From Methylobacter sp. (GTDB taxonomy: Bacteria; Pseudomonadota; Gammaproteobacteria; Methylococcales; Methylomonadaceae): a stretch of DNA of 64,000 bases. Positions 54,567 through 63,975 of the stretch are shown piece by piece (position 1 is the first letter of the stretch; the number at the start of each line of letters is the position of its first letter). The translations under genes and the position numbers were made by a program. The DNA is taken from NCBI GenBank assembly GCA_030679035.1, contig JAUXTH010000142.1, positions 1 to 64,000 of the forward strand, in the 5' to 3' direction. The notes under the pieces were generated by a model, which saw only the letters and a list, made by a program, of their open reading frames with translations, was not told the DNA's origin and did not search any database.

Positions 54567-55037
54567 TTAATTAAACACCGCATAGAGCGTTGTGAGATAA
54601 CTTGTAACTAAATCATCACCTTCGACTGGAGCCCATGGTGCTTGCTCTTCAACTTTAATTGGAACAAATGGGCCGGCTTTAGCTTCAAAGAACACAGTTC
54701 CATTTTTCAGTGCAAGTACCGTGTGAAAAATACCGCAAGGAATATCAACTCCAACAGTCTCACTATCCGCCTCTAATGTTAGCTTTTGCTCAACGTTACC
54801 CGTTGAATCGAAAACTATTACGCCCAATTTACCAGCAAGGCAAATTATAGTTTCCCCCTTATTTGGGTCATTATGTTTGTGTGGCATAACATATGAGTTT
54901 GGTTCTATGGCATTTAATAATCGGTGCGTTTGAGCTTCACTATTTTCATGAAAATTGTGGTTCTTACGACGGCGTGGCAGTACCATGGCCTCCATACTAA
55001 GCTTTTTGAGCAGCTGCTGATTGATGGGAGTAATCAT
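54567..55037 (-). CDS. WbuC-type cupin metalloprotein
   Basis: 156 residues. RRRKNHNFHENSEAQTHRLL and LNAIEPNSYVMPHKH are WbuC signatures. Probable metal ligands are His53, His55, Glu62 and His105 of the two cupin motifs. WbuC-family proteins occur in O-antigen and other polysaccharide loci, with unproven function. Here there is no polysaccharide cluster around it; it lies between the duplicated tRNA ends, so it may have arrived as cargo. Confidence 0.85.
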   Translation of the reverse strand: MITPINQQLLKKLSMEAMVLPRRRKNHNFHENSEAQTHRLLNAIEPNSYVMPHKHNDPNKGETIICLAGKLGVIVFDSTGNVEQKLTLEADSETVGVDIPCGIFHTVLALKNGTVFFEAKAGPFVPIKVEEQAPWAPVEGDDLVTSYLTTLYAVFN

Positions 55038-55201
55038 ACGTTTTTGATCCTATCGTCCTCTGTGGATTAATTAAGATTCCAAAAGGCCGCACTATATCAC
55101 TTCTCGGCATCCCACAGCGAATGCGCTCACCTTATGGATTTTAGCGGCTTAAGCACTATTCAAAATATTTGGCCAAACGATTAAGTGGCCGTCAGCTAAT
55201 T

Positions 55202-55711
55202 TCAAACCGTGCCCCCGCCCTTCTTCCAGCGCACGAACCACTCGGTCAATTCGCGGGTATCGCCCAGACCGCAGAGGCGATGGTCAATAGCATCCTGGTT
55301 GCCCCACACCACCTCGGCCCAGTCGCCGCCAGCCACGCGTGACTCGATGTCCTTGCAGTAAAGCCCCTTGTCACGTTGGACGTAGAACCCGTACGTGCGG
55401 CAAGCCACCGGGCGGTGGGCATAGACCCGGCAGGCTCCTGCCGACCGATCCAACAGCGGGCAGACAATGGGCCGCGATGTCTGTTCGGCCAGCTCGGCGA
55501 TGTCCTGGCCGATTTCCCGAAGCCGCTCCGGGGGCAGCGCGGCCAGCCCCTCCCGTAGCCAATCCCATTCCGCTGCGGTGAGCAATGGTACTTCGGCGAG
55601 TCGTCGACAACAACCATCACAACCCAAGCCGCATAGCCAATCGGAATGGTCGTCCCGGATGACTTGTACGCGTGCTTCAATATCGGCATGGAGTTGAGCG
55701 AGTGTGTTCAT
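55202..55711 (-). CDS. YkgJ-type cysteine-cluster (putative Fe-S or zinc) protein
   Basis: 169 residues from ATG 55,711. CGLGCDGCC (Cys27, 31, 34, 35) and the later CPLLDRSAGACRVYAHRPVA with a following Cys give the CxxCxxCC-type cluster of the YkgJ family, thought to bind iron-sulfur or zinc. The frame stays open for 27 more codons upstream, but those come from IS3 terminal DNA and should not be used as the start. Its GC content is higher than that of the cupin gene beside it. Confidence 0.85.
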   Translation of the reverse strand: MNTLAQLHADIEARVQVIRDDHSDWLCGLGCDGCCRRLAEVPLLTAAEWDWLREGLAALPPERLREIGQDIAELAEQTSRPIVCPLLDRSAGACRVYAHRPVACRTYGFYVQRDKGLYCKDIESRVAGGDWAEVVWGNQDAIDHRLCGLGDTRELTEWFVRWKKGGGTV

Positions 55712-55753
55712 CTTAGTTTCTGGCCTTATTGTTTTAACGGCGCTTTGAAAAAG

Positions 55754-55853
55754 CCTTTTGGGGTGTTGATCTTGCCTGAATTTCACGAACACTTAGCTAA
55801 GCGACTTTTATAGCCTCAAAAGCTACTGGACTAACATAGCCCAATTTGAAACT
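55754..55853 (-). mobile_element. Remnant of an IS3-family element (transposase C-terminus and end)
   Basis: The minus-strand frame 55,853-55,797 reads SFKLGYVSPVAFEAIKVA then TAG, the usual C-terminal tail of IS3-family OrfB (LGYxSPxxFE). Directly after it, gtgttcgtgaaattcaggca resembles an IS3 terminal inverted repeat. Upstream of 55,853 the match stops, so nearly the whole transposase is lost. Confidence 0.6.
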
Positions 55854-55915
55854 AGGACTTTTTGTAGTGGAACTTGGTGTACAGGAAATAACCCGGACAC
55901 GAAATTTAGGACATA

Positions 55916-55945
55916 AAAAAACCGACTCATTGGCCGGCCTTTTCA
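55916..55945 (-). terminator. Terminator of tRNA-Phe
   Basis: On the minus strand an A-rich lead, ccggc, loop, gtcgg (one G-U pair) and seven T residues follow about ten bases after the tRNA 3' end. Confidence 0.75.
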
Positions 55946-55955
55946 AGGAAATTCA

Positions 55956-56031
<76 letters not shown>

Positions 56032-56091
56032 GGAACTACAAAGTGCGCCATTAGACTCGATTACGTGCCGACAGTCAATAAATAATGTTTA

Positions 56092-56730
56092 TTACTGGGG
56101 TGGATTTGGCCCGGCCGGAGCGTTTTCTTTGCCGAACAAGTTGATAATAAAACCGAAGGCTTTTTTCACGCCCGCCCATATCCGGGGCAGCAGCCAGATC
56201 ATCAGCACGACAAATCCCGCCAACGCGATTAAAAACAGCACAGGATGATTGATGCACGCCCAAACGCCGGTTATCACGATCACATCTTCGCTGATCGAGG
56301 CAATCCAGTTGCTAAAGGGTTCCGGCGAGGCGTTAATCAACACCCGACTCCCGGCTTTGGTCGCATGCGAACCTGCCGCCAGGCTTCCTCCGATGATAGC
56401 TGCGGCCAATTCAACGGCGGGATTCAGGTCGCCAACCGCTCCGGCTGCAAGCATGGCGCCGGCGGGGATGCGGATAAATGTGTGTATCGCATCCCAACCG
56501 GTATCCACGCCCGGCATTTTGTCGGCAAAAAACTCGACACAATACATGAGTCCCGCCGCAGCCATGACCATCGGGTCGGCAACTATCTGCAAGTCCGGCG
56601 GCAGGTCGATATTGCCGGTATTGGCAAGGTAACCCAGCGTAAACAACGTCGCGTACAAGTTAATGCCGCTGGCCCACGCCAGCCCCATTGTTAAGGCCAG
56701 GGTTGTTGATATTTGATCCAGTGCGTCCAT
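56092..56730 (-). CDS. DUF4126 integral membrane protein
   Basis: 212 residues with several hydrophobic segments. TMGLAWASGINLYATLFTLG, AVGDLNPAVELAAAIIGGSL and AGSHATKAGSRVLINASPEP are typical of DUF4126. AAGGGG stands about eight bases before the ATG. Function is unknown; the family is found in many proteobacteria. Transcribed away from hslV and toward tRNA-Phe. Confidence 0.85.
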   Translation of the reverse strand: MDALDQISTTLALTMGLAWASGINLYATLFTLGYLANTGNIDLPPDLQIVADPMVMAAAGLMYCVEFFADKMPGVDTGWDAIHTFIRIPAGAMLAAGAVGDLNPAVELAAAIIGGSLAAGSHATKAGSRVLINASPEPFSNWIASISEDVIVITGVWACINHPVLFLIALAGFVVLMIWLLPRIWAGVKKAFGFIINLFGKENAPAGPNPPQ

Positions 56731-56896
56731 TAGAGTGCCCCTTTTCTGACTGTTTTGCTCAGCGTAGCATATTTTTCTGAACCTTCGCTAAACCGACTCC
56801 AGCACATTAATATGACTCTGCCTTTATTTTTTCGCACATTATAAATTTAGACCATGTAAAATTGGCGCTATATATTAGTAATTTTAGGATGTTAAC

Positions 56897-57445
56897 GTGA
56901 GCTTTAGAGGAACAACTATACTTTCCGTTCGCCGGGGCGACAAAGTTGTAATCGGCGGTGATGGCCAAGTCACCTTGGGCAACACGGTCATGAAAGGCAA
57001 TGCCCGCAAGGTGCGCCGTTTATATCATGACAAAGTCATCGCCGGGTTTGCCGGTGCGACTGCGGACGCGTTCACCTTATTCGAGCATTTTGAAGGCAAG
57101 CTGGAAAAACACCGCGGCAATTTGACCCGCGCCGCCGTGGAAATGGCGAAAGACTGGCGAACCGACCGCGCCTTGCGCAAACTGGAAGCGTTGCTGACCA
57201 TTGCCGATTCAAAAACGTCGTTGATTATTTCCGGCACCGGCGATGTGATCGAACCTGAATTCGACTTGATGGCGATCGGCTCCGGCGGCGCTTTTGCCCA
57301 GGCTGCCGCGCGCGCCTTACTGGAAAATACAGATCTTAGCGCCCGCGAAATTGTCGAACGGTCTTTAAATATTGCCGCCGATATTTGTATTTATACCAAC
57401 CATAATTTGCGTATTGAAGAACTCGACGCCGAACCTAACGAGTAA
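56897..57445 (+). CDS. hslV: ATP-dependent protease peptidase subunit HslV (ClpQ)
   Basis: 182 residues, GTG start with AGGA seven bases upstream. After a five-residue propeptide (MSFRG), Thr6 of [19 protein letters not shown] becomes the N-terminal catalytic threonine, as in other HslV proteins. [29 protein letters not shown] and [16 protein letters not shown] are strongly conserved. It forms the proteolytic double ring capped by HslU; hslU follows after four bases. Confidence 0.97.
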   Translation: MSFRGTTILSVRRGDKVVIGGDGQVTLGNTVMKGNARKVRRLYHDKVIAGFAGATADAFTLFEHFEGKLEKHRGNLTRAAVEMAKDWRTDRALRKLEALLTIADSKTSLIISGTGDVIEPEFDLMAIGSGGAFAQAAARALLENTDLSAREIVERSLNIAADICIYTNHNLRIEELDAEPNE

Positions 57446-57449
57446 ACGA

Positions 57450-58769
57450 ATGACCCAAATGACTCCCAAAGAAATTGTAAGCGAACTGGACAAGCATATT
57501 GTCGGCCAGGCCAATGCCAAGCGAGCTGTCGCCATTGCGCTGCGCGACCGCTGGCGCCGTCAACAGGTCGACCCTGCCCTGCGCGAAGAAATCACCCCTA
57601 AAAATATTTTGATGATCGGCCCCACCGGCGTCGGCAAGACTGAAATCGCCCGCCGTCTGGCGCGCCTGGCCAATGCGCCGTTCATTAAAATTGAAGCCAC
57701 CAAATTTACCGAAGTCGGCTATGTCGGCCGCGATGTCGATTCCATTGTCCGCGATTTAGTCGATACCGCCGTCAAGATGACCCGCACGATAGAAATGGAA
57801 AAGGTTGAAAACAAGGCTTTCGACGCCGCCGAAGACCGGATTCTGGATATTCTGCTGCCAAGAGCAAATGGCGGCATGCTGTCCGAGACGGAAGAATCGA
57901 CCCGCCAAAAAATGCGCAAGAAATTACGCGAGGGCGACCTGGACGACAAGGAAATCGAAATCGACGTGCATCTTGCACCGATGGGCGTTGAAATCATGGC
58001 GCCTCCCGGCATGGAAGAAATGACCAGCCAACTGCAAGGCATGTTTCAAAATCTGGGTTCGGGCAAAACCCGATCCCGCAAAATGAAAATCAAAAAAGCC
58101 TTGAAGGTTTTACAGGACGAGGAAGCCTCCAAACTGGTCAATGAAGATGACATCCGAGTGCGCGCAGTAGAATCTGTCGAGCAAAACGGAATCGTATTCC
58201 TGGACGAGATCGACAAGATCTGCAAACGTTCCGAGCTGGGCGGCGGCGAAGTTTCCCGCGAGGGCGTACAGCGGGATTTGTTGCCTTTGGTTGAAGGCAC
58301 CACGGTCAGCACCAAGTACGGCTCGATCAAAACCGACCATATTTTGTTTATCGCCTCGGGTGCGTTCCACTTGACCAAACCGTCGGATTTAATCCCCGAG
58401 CTGCAAGGCCGTTTCCCTATCCGCGTCGAACTGGATGCACTTTCGGCCGATGATTTTGTGCGCATCCTGACCGAGCCTGATGCCTCGTTAACCGAGCAAT
58501 ATATTGCGTTACTGGGTACCGAAGGCGTATCGCTGTCGTTTACTGAAGATGGCATCAAGCGTATTGCCGAGTTCGGCTGGCAGGTCAATGAAACCACCGA
58601 AAATATTGGTGCCAGAAGGTTGCACACCGTTCTGGAGCGGCTGTTGGAAGACATTTCTTATAATGCCCCTGATCTTATCGGCAACAACATTGTTATCGAT
58701 GCCGTTTATGTTACTGATCATTTGGCTGAGTTTGTTGAAGACGAGGATTTGAGTCGTTATATTTTGTAG
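57450..58769 (+). CDS. hslU: ATP-dependent unfoldase HslU (ClpY)
   Basis: 439 residues from ATG 57,450, close to the usual 440. An open stretch upstream in this frame overlaps hslV and is not used. Walker A is [14 protein letters not shown], Walker [11 protein letters not shown]; the intermediate (I) domain lies between them; the C terminus [10 protein letters not shown] is the HslV-activating tail. It unfolds substrates and feeds them to HslV. Confidence 0.97.
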   Translation: MTQMTPKEIVSELDKHIVGQANAKRAVAIALRDRWRRQQVDPALREEITPKNILMIGPTGVGKTEIARRLARLANAPFIKIEATKFTEVGYVGRDVDSIVRDLVDTAVKMTRTIEMEKVENKAFDAAEDRILDILLPRANGGMLSETEESTRQKMRKKLREGDLDDKEIEIDVHLAPMGVEIMAPPGMEEMTSQLQGMFQNLGSGKTRSRKMKIKKALKVLQDEEASKLVNEDDIRVRAVESVEQNGIVFLDEIDKICKRSELGGGEVSREGVQRDLLPLVEGTTVSTKYGSIKTDHILFIASGAFHLTKPSDLIPELQGRFPIRVELDALSADDFVRILTEPDASLTEQYIALLGTEGVSLSFTEDGIKRIAEFGWQVNETTENIGARRLHTVLERLLEDISYNAPDLIGNNIVIDAVYVTDHLAEFVEDEDLSRYIL

Positions 58770-58789
58770 CCGAGGCTTTTGATATAAAA

Positions 58790-59071
58790 ATGGAATACGT
58801 ACTAATCATTCACGAAGTCGAAGACTATGACGCGTGGAAAAAAATATTTGATGATGCTGCCCCCATTAGAAAAAGCGCGGGCGAGTTGAGCTATCAGGTT
58901 TTAAAACTGGATAACAACGCTAATAAAATCGTTCACTTTTCCAAATGGACATCACTTTCCAACGCCAAGGCATTCTTTGAATCGGACAAGTTGGTTGAAA
59001 TAAGAAAGCAAGCAGGCGTTAAAGCGCCCGAATTTATTTATTTGGAACAGTTGGAAGAAGGTGTGTTGTAA
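58790..59071 (+). CDS. Small ABM-like (dimeric alpha/beta-barrel) protein
   Basis: 93 residues. YVLIIHEVEDYDAWKKIFDD, LSYQVLKLDNNANKIVHFSK and FESDKLVEIRKQAGV resemble the ferredoxin-like dimeric barrel of antibiotic-biosynthesis-monooxygenase-type proteins. No catalytic residues can be named. It is 20 bases after hslU and may be cotranscribed. Confidence 0.7.
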   Translation: MEYVLIIHEVEDYDAWKKIFDDAAPIRKSAGELSYQVLKLDNNANKIVHFSKWTSLSNAKAFFESDKLVEIRKQAGVKAPEFIYLEQLEEGVL

Positions 59072-59097
59072 ATCGCGTAGTTACAAAGGGGCTCACC

Positions 59098-59307
59098 ATG
59101 CACATTAATTACAAGTTAAACACAAACGATCTTGATGCCAATTTTTTGGAATCGGTCAAAATCATGTTTAAAGATAAAGACATTATTATTTCAATTGCCG
59201 ATACAGAGGACGACGAAGATTTTGCATTGGGTAAGGCGGTAGAAGAAGGACTTTTAAGCAAATCGGTATCTCGAGAAGAGCTTGATAAAGCTTTATATGC
59301 GGATTGA
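59098..59307 (+). CDS. Putative antitoxin of a type II pair
   Basis: 69 residues, AAAGGGG before the ATG. Acidic, with TEDDEDFALGKAVEEGLL and SREELDKAL in the C-terminal half, as usual for small antitoxins that wrap their toxin. The N-terminal part shows no clear DNA-binding signature. The stop overlaps the start of the toxin gene by 11 bases. Confidence 0.75.
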   Translation: MHINYKLNTNDLDANFLESVKIMFKDKDIIISIADTEDDEDFALGKAVEEGLLSKSVSREELDKALYAD

Positions 59308-59560
59308 AATAAAGACCAGCTTCGTCAAGGATTTAAAAACTGTCCCTAAAGATTTCAGGGAAAAAATTGCTACCCTTATTTGCACAATGGAACAAAGTTC
59401 TAATCTTTCGAACTTAACAGGCGTCAAAAAATTGAAAGGTTATCAAAATTTTTATCGCATTCAAGTTGGGGCTTATCGATTAGGTTTTGTATTAGAAGAA
59501 AATACCATTGTGCTTGTTCGGTTCTTGCACAGAAAAGAAATTTATCGATTTTTTCCATAA
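59297..59560 (+). CDS. RelE/YafQ-type toxin of a type II pair
   Basis: 87 residues from ATG 59,297, inside the end of the antitoxin gene; a longer reading adds five residues. IKTSFVKDLKTVPKDFREKI, KKLKGYQNFYRIQVGAYRLG and LVRFLHRKEIYRFFP match the RelE superfamily (ribosome-dependent mRNA endonuclease or related toxins). Basic, small and directly after an acidic partner, as expected of a toxin-antitoxin operon. Confidence 0.85.
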   Translation: MRIEIKTSFVKDLKTVPKDFREKIATLICTMEQSSNLSNLTGVKKLKGYQNFYRIQVGAYRLGFVLEENTIVLVRFLHRKEIYRFFP

Positions 59561-59580
59561 CACTAGACCTACGAACCTAC

Positions 59581-59970
59581 ATGCGCCTAACCGCAAAACC
59601 TAGCAACACCCACCCGACTGAAATCAAGCTGCATCAGGTTTCCAACATTGTGGAAATCAGCTTTGATGACGGCAGCGTGTTTAAATTGCCGTGCGAATAT
59701 CTGCGCGTTTACACGCCTTCGGCAGAAGCGGTCGGTCACGCGCCCGGACAGGAAGTTCTACAGGTCGGCAAGGAGAACATCACCATTAAGGAGATCAAGC
59801 CGATAGGTAATTATGCAATAGCCCCGGTTTTTAGCGACGGACATAACAGCGGCATTTATACTTGGGATTTACTGTATAAATTGGGCGCTGAATATCAGAC
59901 TTTATGGGCTGACTATCTTCATAATTTGGAAGCTGCCGGATATAAACGCAAAGAGCCGACACAAAACTAA
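59581..59970 (+). CDS. DUF971 protein
   Basis: 129 residues. [34 protein letters not shown] and [17 protein letters not shown] are DUF971 (gamma-butyrobetaine-hydroxylase N-terminal-like) signatures. Such small proteins are placed near iron-sulfur or hslVU/ubi genes in many proteobacteria. No ribosome site stands before the ATG. Confidence 0.88.
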   Translation: MRLTAKPSNTHPTEIKLHQVSNIVEISFDDGSVFKLPCEYLRVYTPSAEAVGHAPGQEVLQVGKENITIKEIKPIGNYAIAPVFSDGHNSGIYTWDLLYKLGAEYQTLWADYLHNLEAAGYKRKEPTQN

Positions 59971-59980
59971 CTTTATTTTC

Positions 59981-60028
59981 GCAACGCTGGAGCGTTGCCG
60001 GATGCATTCCCACGCCGGAGCGTGGGAA
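59981..60028. repeat. Two-hairpin palindromic element upstream of ubiE
   Basis: gcaacgct/agcgttgc (59,981-59,998) and ttcccacgc/gcgtgggaa (60,007-60,028). The ttcccacgc type is a common intergenic palindrome. An in-frame ATG in it at 60,002 is not a gene start. Confidence 0.8.
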
Positions 60029-60058
60029 CGATATATTAATCACAAACAGGCACAACAA

Positions 60059-60805
60059 ATGACCACCAACACCACCCACTTCGGATTTAAACAAGTAGCC
60101 ACAGAAGACAAGGTCAATCTGGTACGCGGCGTATTCGATTCCGTTGCCGGACAATACGACATCATGAACGACCTGATGTCCTTGGGCATCCACCGCATCT
60201 GGAAACGCGTTGCGGTGCAGCTTAGCAATGTTCGTAAAGGCGATCAGATACTTGACCTAGCTGGCGGCACCGGCGATTTAACCACGTTGTTCGAAAAACG
60301 CGTCGGTGCGGAAGGCCAAATAGTGTTGGCTGATATTAATTCGGAAATGCTGCGCACCGGACGCGACCGGCTGATCGACAGAGGATTGGTCGGCAATATT
60401 CGTTATGCGCAAGTCAATGCCGAATGCCTGCCTTTTGAAGACAATACTTTTGACTGCGTGTGCATCGCTTTTGGCTTGCGTAATGTCACCGACAAGGATG
60501 CCGCGTTGCGCTCCATGTACCGCGTCCTGAAACCCGGCGGTCGGGTCATCGTGCTGGAATTTTCGCATCCGGTCGATAAAATCACCGAAAAAGTCTACGA
60601 TTTTTATTCGTTCAAGCTGCTGCCCAAGATAGGCAAAATTGTCGCCAAAGATGAAGACAGCTATCGTTACCTTGCCGAATCGATCCGCATGCATCCCAAA
60701 CAGGATGAGCTGAAAAAAATGATGGAGAACGCCGGTCTCGAACGTTGCGAATACTTCAACATGACGCAAGGCATCGTCGCCGTTCACAGAGGTTATAAAA
60801 TCTAG
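60059..60805 (+). CDS. ubiE: Ubiquinone/menaquinone biosynthesis C-methyltransferase UbiE
   Basis: 248 residues from ATG 60,059; the longer frame upstream (from 60,002) comes from the palindromic element. [44 protein letters not shown] and [15 protein letters not shown] are UbiE signatures. It methylates the benzoquinol ring with SAM. Start of the ubiE-ubiJ-ubiB block. Confidence 0.96.
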   Translation: MTTNTTHFGFKQVATEDKVNLVRGVFDSVAGQYDIMNDLMSLGIHRIWKRVAVQLSNVRKGDQILDLAGGTGDLTTLFEKRVGAEGQIVLADINSEMLRTGRDRLIDRGLVGNIRYAQVNAECLPFEDNTFDCVCIAFGLRNVTDKDAALRSMYRVLKPGGRVIVLEFSHPVDKITEKVYDFYSFKLLPKIGKIVAKDEDSYRYLAESIRMHPKQDELKKMMENAGLERCEYFNMTQGIVAVHRGYKI

Positions 60806-60806
60806 C

Positions 60807-61427
60807 ATGGCCATCAAACCCTTGCTGATTGGCGCACTGGAAGCCGCGCTTAATCAATATCTTGCATTGGATCAGGACAGCGGCTATTTCTTGACCCCGC
60901 TGGCGGGCAAAGTCATTGCCGTTAATGTTCAGCCGTTTGATGAAACCATTTACCTGTGCCCTACGACCGATTCCATTCAGTGCCTGGATCAGTTTCCCAA
61001 CCAAGCTGACACCCGCCTGACCGGCTCGGTTTGGGCATTGGGATTGATGGGACTCAGCTCAACGCCGATGCGCTCGGTTTTCTCGGGCGAGGTGAAGATA
61101 GAAGGCGATATGCAAACCGGCCGCAAGTTCCAGGAACTGTTCGCCAAACTGGACATTGATCTCGAAGAAAAACTGTCGCAGTTCACCGGCGACATTATTG
61201 CGCACAAAGTCGCTAATTTTTTCCGTGCCGGGCAAAGCTGGAGTAAAGATTCGGTTGAGACCTTCAGACTGAATGCCGCAGAATTCTTGCAGGAAGAAAC
61301 CCGCGACTTGCCGTCAGCGCCTGAAGTGGATATTTATTATGCCCAGGTCGATGAATTGCGTACCGATTTTGACCGTCTGCAAAGCAGGATTGAACGCCTA
61401 AAAAATACGTTGCAAAATAAATTTTAA
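60807..61427 (+). CDS. ubiJ: Ubiquinone biosynthesis accessory protein UbiJ (SCP2 domain)
   Basis: 206 residues, starting one base after the ubiE stop. An SCP2-like lipid-binding domain (about 15-120, with VQPFDETIYLCP and FSGEVKIEGDMQTGRKFQEL) is followed by a helical C terminus with a coiled coil (DFDRLQSRIERLKNTLQNK). UbiJ holds the hydrophobic quinone intermediate for the Ubi metabolon, together with UbiK. Confidence 0.93.
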   Translation: MAIKPLLIGALEAALNQYLALDQDSGYFLTPLAGKVIAVNVQPFDETIYLCPTTDSIQCLDQFPNQADTRLTGSVWALGLMGLSSTPMRSVFSGEVKIEGDMQTGRKFQELFAKLDIDLEEKLSQFTGDIIAHKVANFFRAGQSWSKDSVETFRLNAAEFLQEETRDLPSAPEVDIYYAQVDELRTDFDRLQSRIERLKNTLQNKF

Positions 61428-61430
61428 TTT

Positions 61431-61506
61431 TTCACCACGAAGGCACGAAGTTCACGAAGAAAAAACCAAGCTAAAAACTTCGTGTCCTTCGTGCCTTCGT
61501 GGTGAA
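61431..61506. repeat. Long inverted repeat between ubiJ and ubiB
   Basis: Arms ttcaccacgaaggcacgaag (from 61,431) and its inverted copy ending 61,506, about 29 bases each with few mismatches. This string is a known type of dispersed palindrome in proteobacteria. It may shape ubiJ-ubiB transcript decay. Confidence 0.85.
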
Positions 61507-61557
61507 TTTAGTTGATGGGTTTAAAAACACTGCCCACCCTACAAACAAAGGTAACCC

Positions 61558-63108
61558 GTGATCCACCCTAAATTATTATTGCGCCTGATCCATATCAACT
61601 GGGTTCTGGTCTTTCACGGCCTGGACGAAATCGTTTTAAAAACCCATTTATTCCGACCTGTTCGTTATTTAGCGGTTTTCTCCCCCAACTACTGGCTTAG
61701 AAACTCATCAGACTCTCGCGGCGTCAGAATCAGGCGCGCGCTGGAAGATTTGGGGCCTATTTATGTCAAATTCGGCCAGGCCTTATCCACCCGCAAAGAC
61801 CTGTTGCCCGAGGACATCGCCGACGAACTGGTCAAGCTGCAAGACCGCGTTCCGCCTTTTGGCAATGACATTGCCCGCAGCATCATTGAAAAAGAACTCG
61901 GCATGCCGATTAGCGAGGCGTTTGCCGAGTTTGATGCGGAGCCGCTGGCCTCGGCGTCAGTCGCTCAAGTCCATACCGCCGTCCTGCACAGCGGCGAAAG
62001 CGTGGTCGTTAAAGTTCTGCGTCCCGACATTGAAAAACGCATCCGCTCGGACATAGGACTGCTCTACGAACTGGCCCGTTTTGCCGAGCGCTTCTGGGCT
62101 GACGCTAAAAGATTACGCCCCGTTGATGTCGTTGCCGAATTTGAACGAACCACGCTGGATGAGCTCGACCTGGTCAGGGAAGCGGCCAATGCCGCCAAAT
62201 TGCGCCGCAACTTCGAGAATTCCGACATCATCTATATACCGGAAATCCACTGGCCCTTAACGCGCCAGAAAGTGATGGTCATGGAACGAATCCACGGCAT
62301 ACCGGTCGGCGAAATCGAGCAGCTCAGAGCGGGCGGCGCTGATTTCAAATTGCTTGCCGAGCGTGGCGTGGAAATCTTTTTCACCCAGGTGTTCCGGGAC
62401 AATTTTTTTCATGCCGACATGCATCCCGGCAATATTTTCGTCGATCTGCCGGCCAAATATATCGCCGTTGATTTCGGCATCGTCGGCACCTTGTCATTGT
62501 CCGACCAGCGCTACCTGGCGGAAAACTTTCTGGCCTTTTTCAATCGCGATTATCGCAAAGTGGCCGAAATGCATGTTGAATCCGGCTGGGTTTCTGAATC
62601 GACACGGATAGAAGAGTTTGAATCCGCGATACGCACTGTTTGCGAACCAATCTTTGAAAAACCGCTGAAAGACATTTCTTTCGGCCAATTGTTGCTGCGC
62701 TTATTCCAGACTGCGCGCCGTTTCGACATGCACGTCCAGCCGCAACTGGTGCTGCTGCAAAAAACCCTGCTCAATATCGAAGGCTTGGGGCGACAGCTGT
62801 ATCCCGATCTGGACTTGTGGCAGACCGCCAAGCCGTTTCTTGAGAAATGGTTTCATCAGCGCGTCGGCCCTAAAGCCAAAATCGACAGAATCATCAAACA
62901 GTTTCCCGAATTTGCCGAGCAATTTCCCGAGATTCCTTCGCTGATTTACAAAGCGCTGGACAATGCCGCGAACGCCAAGCAGCAAGCAGAAATGCAAAAC
63001 AAGGAATTGATACTGTTGCGTCGGCAAATGGCTAGAAATCACCGCAGAACTGTCTGGGCGATGCTGATCAGCGCGGCGTTCATCAGTGCGGCTGTGCTGT
63101 TTCAATAA
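61558..63108 (+). CDS. ubiB: Ubiquinone biosynthesis regulatory kinase-like protein UbiB
   Basis: 516 residues, GTG start with AAAGGTAA upstream. KxGQ motif in [16 protein letters not shown], Ala-rich loop [19 protein letters not shown] lysine, [10 protein letters not shown] and AVDFGIVG mark the ABC1/ADCK/UbiB atypical kinase family. The C terminus ends in a hydrophobic helix ([15 protein letters not shown]) that anchors it in the membrane. It supports ubiquinone precursor handling. Confidence 0.96.
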   Translation: MIHPKLLLRLIHINWVLVFHGLDEIVLKTHLFRPVRYLAVFSPNYWLRNSSDSRGVRIRRALEDLGPIYVKFGQALSTRKDLLPEDIADELVKLQDRVPPFGNDIARSIIEKELGMPISEAFAEFDAEPLASASVAQVHTAVLHSGESVVVKVLRPDIEKRIRSDIGLLYELARFAERFWADAKRLRPVDVVAEFERTTLDELDLVREAANAAKLRRNFENSDIIYIPEIHWPLTRQKVMVMERIHGIPVGEIEQLRAGGADFKLLAERGVEIFFTQVFRDNFFHADMHPGNIFVDLPAKYIAVDFGIVGTLSLSDQRYLAENFLAFFNRDYRKVAEMHVESGWVSESTRIEEFESAIRTVCEPIFEKPLKDISFGQLLLRLFQTARRFDMHVQPQLVLLQKTLLNIEGLGRQLYPDLDLWQTAKPFLEKWFHQRVGPKAKIDRIIKQFPEFAEQFPEIPSLIYKALDNAANAKQQAEMQNKELILLRRQMARNHRRTVWAMLISAAFISAAVLFQ

Positions 63109-63137
63109 AGGTAACTGCTCAACAGCATTTAAAAATG

Positions 63138-63219
63138 GAACACGGATGACACGGATTTAACTGATAATCACGGATAAAAAAATCCGTTTAAATCCGTCTA
63201 ATCTGTGTCATCCGTGTTC
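63138..63219. repeat. Long inverted repeat after ubiB
   Basis: Arms gaacacggatgacacggatt (from 63,138) and the inverted copy ending at 63,219. A common dispersed palindrome type, here between ubiB and the thioredoxin-fold gene. Confidence 0.85.
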
Positions 63220-63242
63220 TATCAATAATAGAAGGTGCAAAA

Positions 63243-63794
63243 ATGGTAACACTGGAAACGCCGATCTGTGATTTCGGCAAAAAAGCCATCGATTTTGAAT
63301 TGACCGGCGTTGACGGTCGAACCTGGACACTGCAACAGTGCATGGGCGAAAAGGGCCTGTTGGTGATGTTCATCTGTAACCATTGCCCGTATGTCAAAGC
63401 CGTGCAAGACCGGATAGTCAGGGATGCACGGGGACTTAAAGCCCTAGGGGTTGAAACAGTCGCAATCATGCCCAATGATACGGTTGGATACCCTGCCGAT
63501 TCTTTCGACAACATGAAAAAGCTGTCCGAGCAGTTAGGTTTCAGCTTCCCTTATTTACTGGATGAAACCCAGCAGGTCGCCAAGGCTTACGGCGCCATCT
63601 GTACGCCGGACTTTTTTGGCTATAATGCCGACTATGAACTGCAATACCGCGGACGGCTGGATGCCAGCCGTAAGGAAACCGCACCGGAAGGCACCAAGCG
63701 GGAATTATTTGAAGCGATGAAGCTGATTGCCGAAACCGGCCGCGGCCCCAAAGAGCAAATCAACAGTATCGGCTGCTCGATCAAATGGAAGTAA
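63243..63794 (+). CDS. Thioredoxin-fold (AhpC/TSA-like) protein
   Basis: 183 residues, AGAAGGTG before the ATG. Thioredoxin fold with CxxC at Cys45-Cys48 (FICNHCPYVKA), then VETVAIMPNDTVGYPADSF and PYLLDETQQVAKAYGA with a later CTPDFFGYN. The family (redoxin-domain proteins with CNHCPYVKA) probably reduces disulfides or peroxides; no substrate can be named. No signal peptide is seen, so it acts in the cytoplasm. Confidence 0.88.
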   Translation: MVTLETPICDFGKKAIDFELTGVDGRTWTLQQCMGEKGLLVMFICNHCPYVKAVQDRIVRDARGLKALGVETVAIMPNDTVGYPADSFDNMKKLSEQLGFSFPYLLDETQQVAKAYGAICTPDFFGYNADYELQYRGRLDASRKETAPEGTKRELFEAMKLIAETGRGPKEQINSIGCSIKWK

Positions 63795-63913
63795 GATTAA
63801 CCAAACAGGCATTGTCCACGAAAGGCACGAAAACCAAAAGTAGGCGCCTCTAGGCGACACGAAAATTTTATATTTTTCGTAACTACTCGCGTAGGCAAAG
63901 CCTGTCTTGAATT

Positions 63914-63975
63914 GTCCAAAGCCAGCTTTGGACTCCAGAAAATGTGGATGCCGGAGTTCAAAGCTAGCTTTGAAC
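63914..63975. repeat. Paired 20-bp perfect palindromes
   Basis: gtccaaagccagctttggac (63,914-63,933) and gttcaaagctagctttgaac (63,956-63,975), each a perfect palindrome. They and their flanks also form a larger inverted repeat. Looks like an intergenic REP-like unit; no gene is seen from 63,795 to the window end. Confidence 0.8.

Noticed and set aside
54536-55908. Functional genomic island at tRNA-Phe
   Set aside because: No integrase or recombinase frame lies between the repeats; only remnants remain, so I call it a footprint.
57372-57449. Extended hslU start inside hslV
   Set aside because: Would overlap hslV by about 70 bases; HslU normally starts at the [10 protein letters not shown] position.
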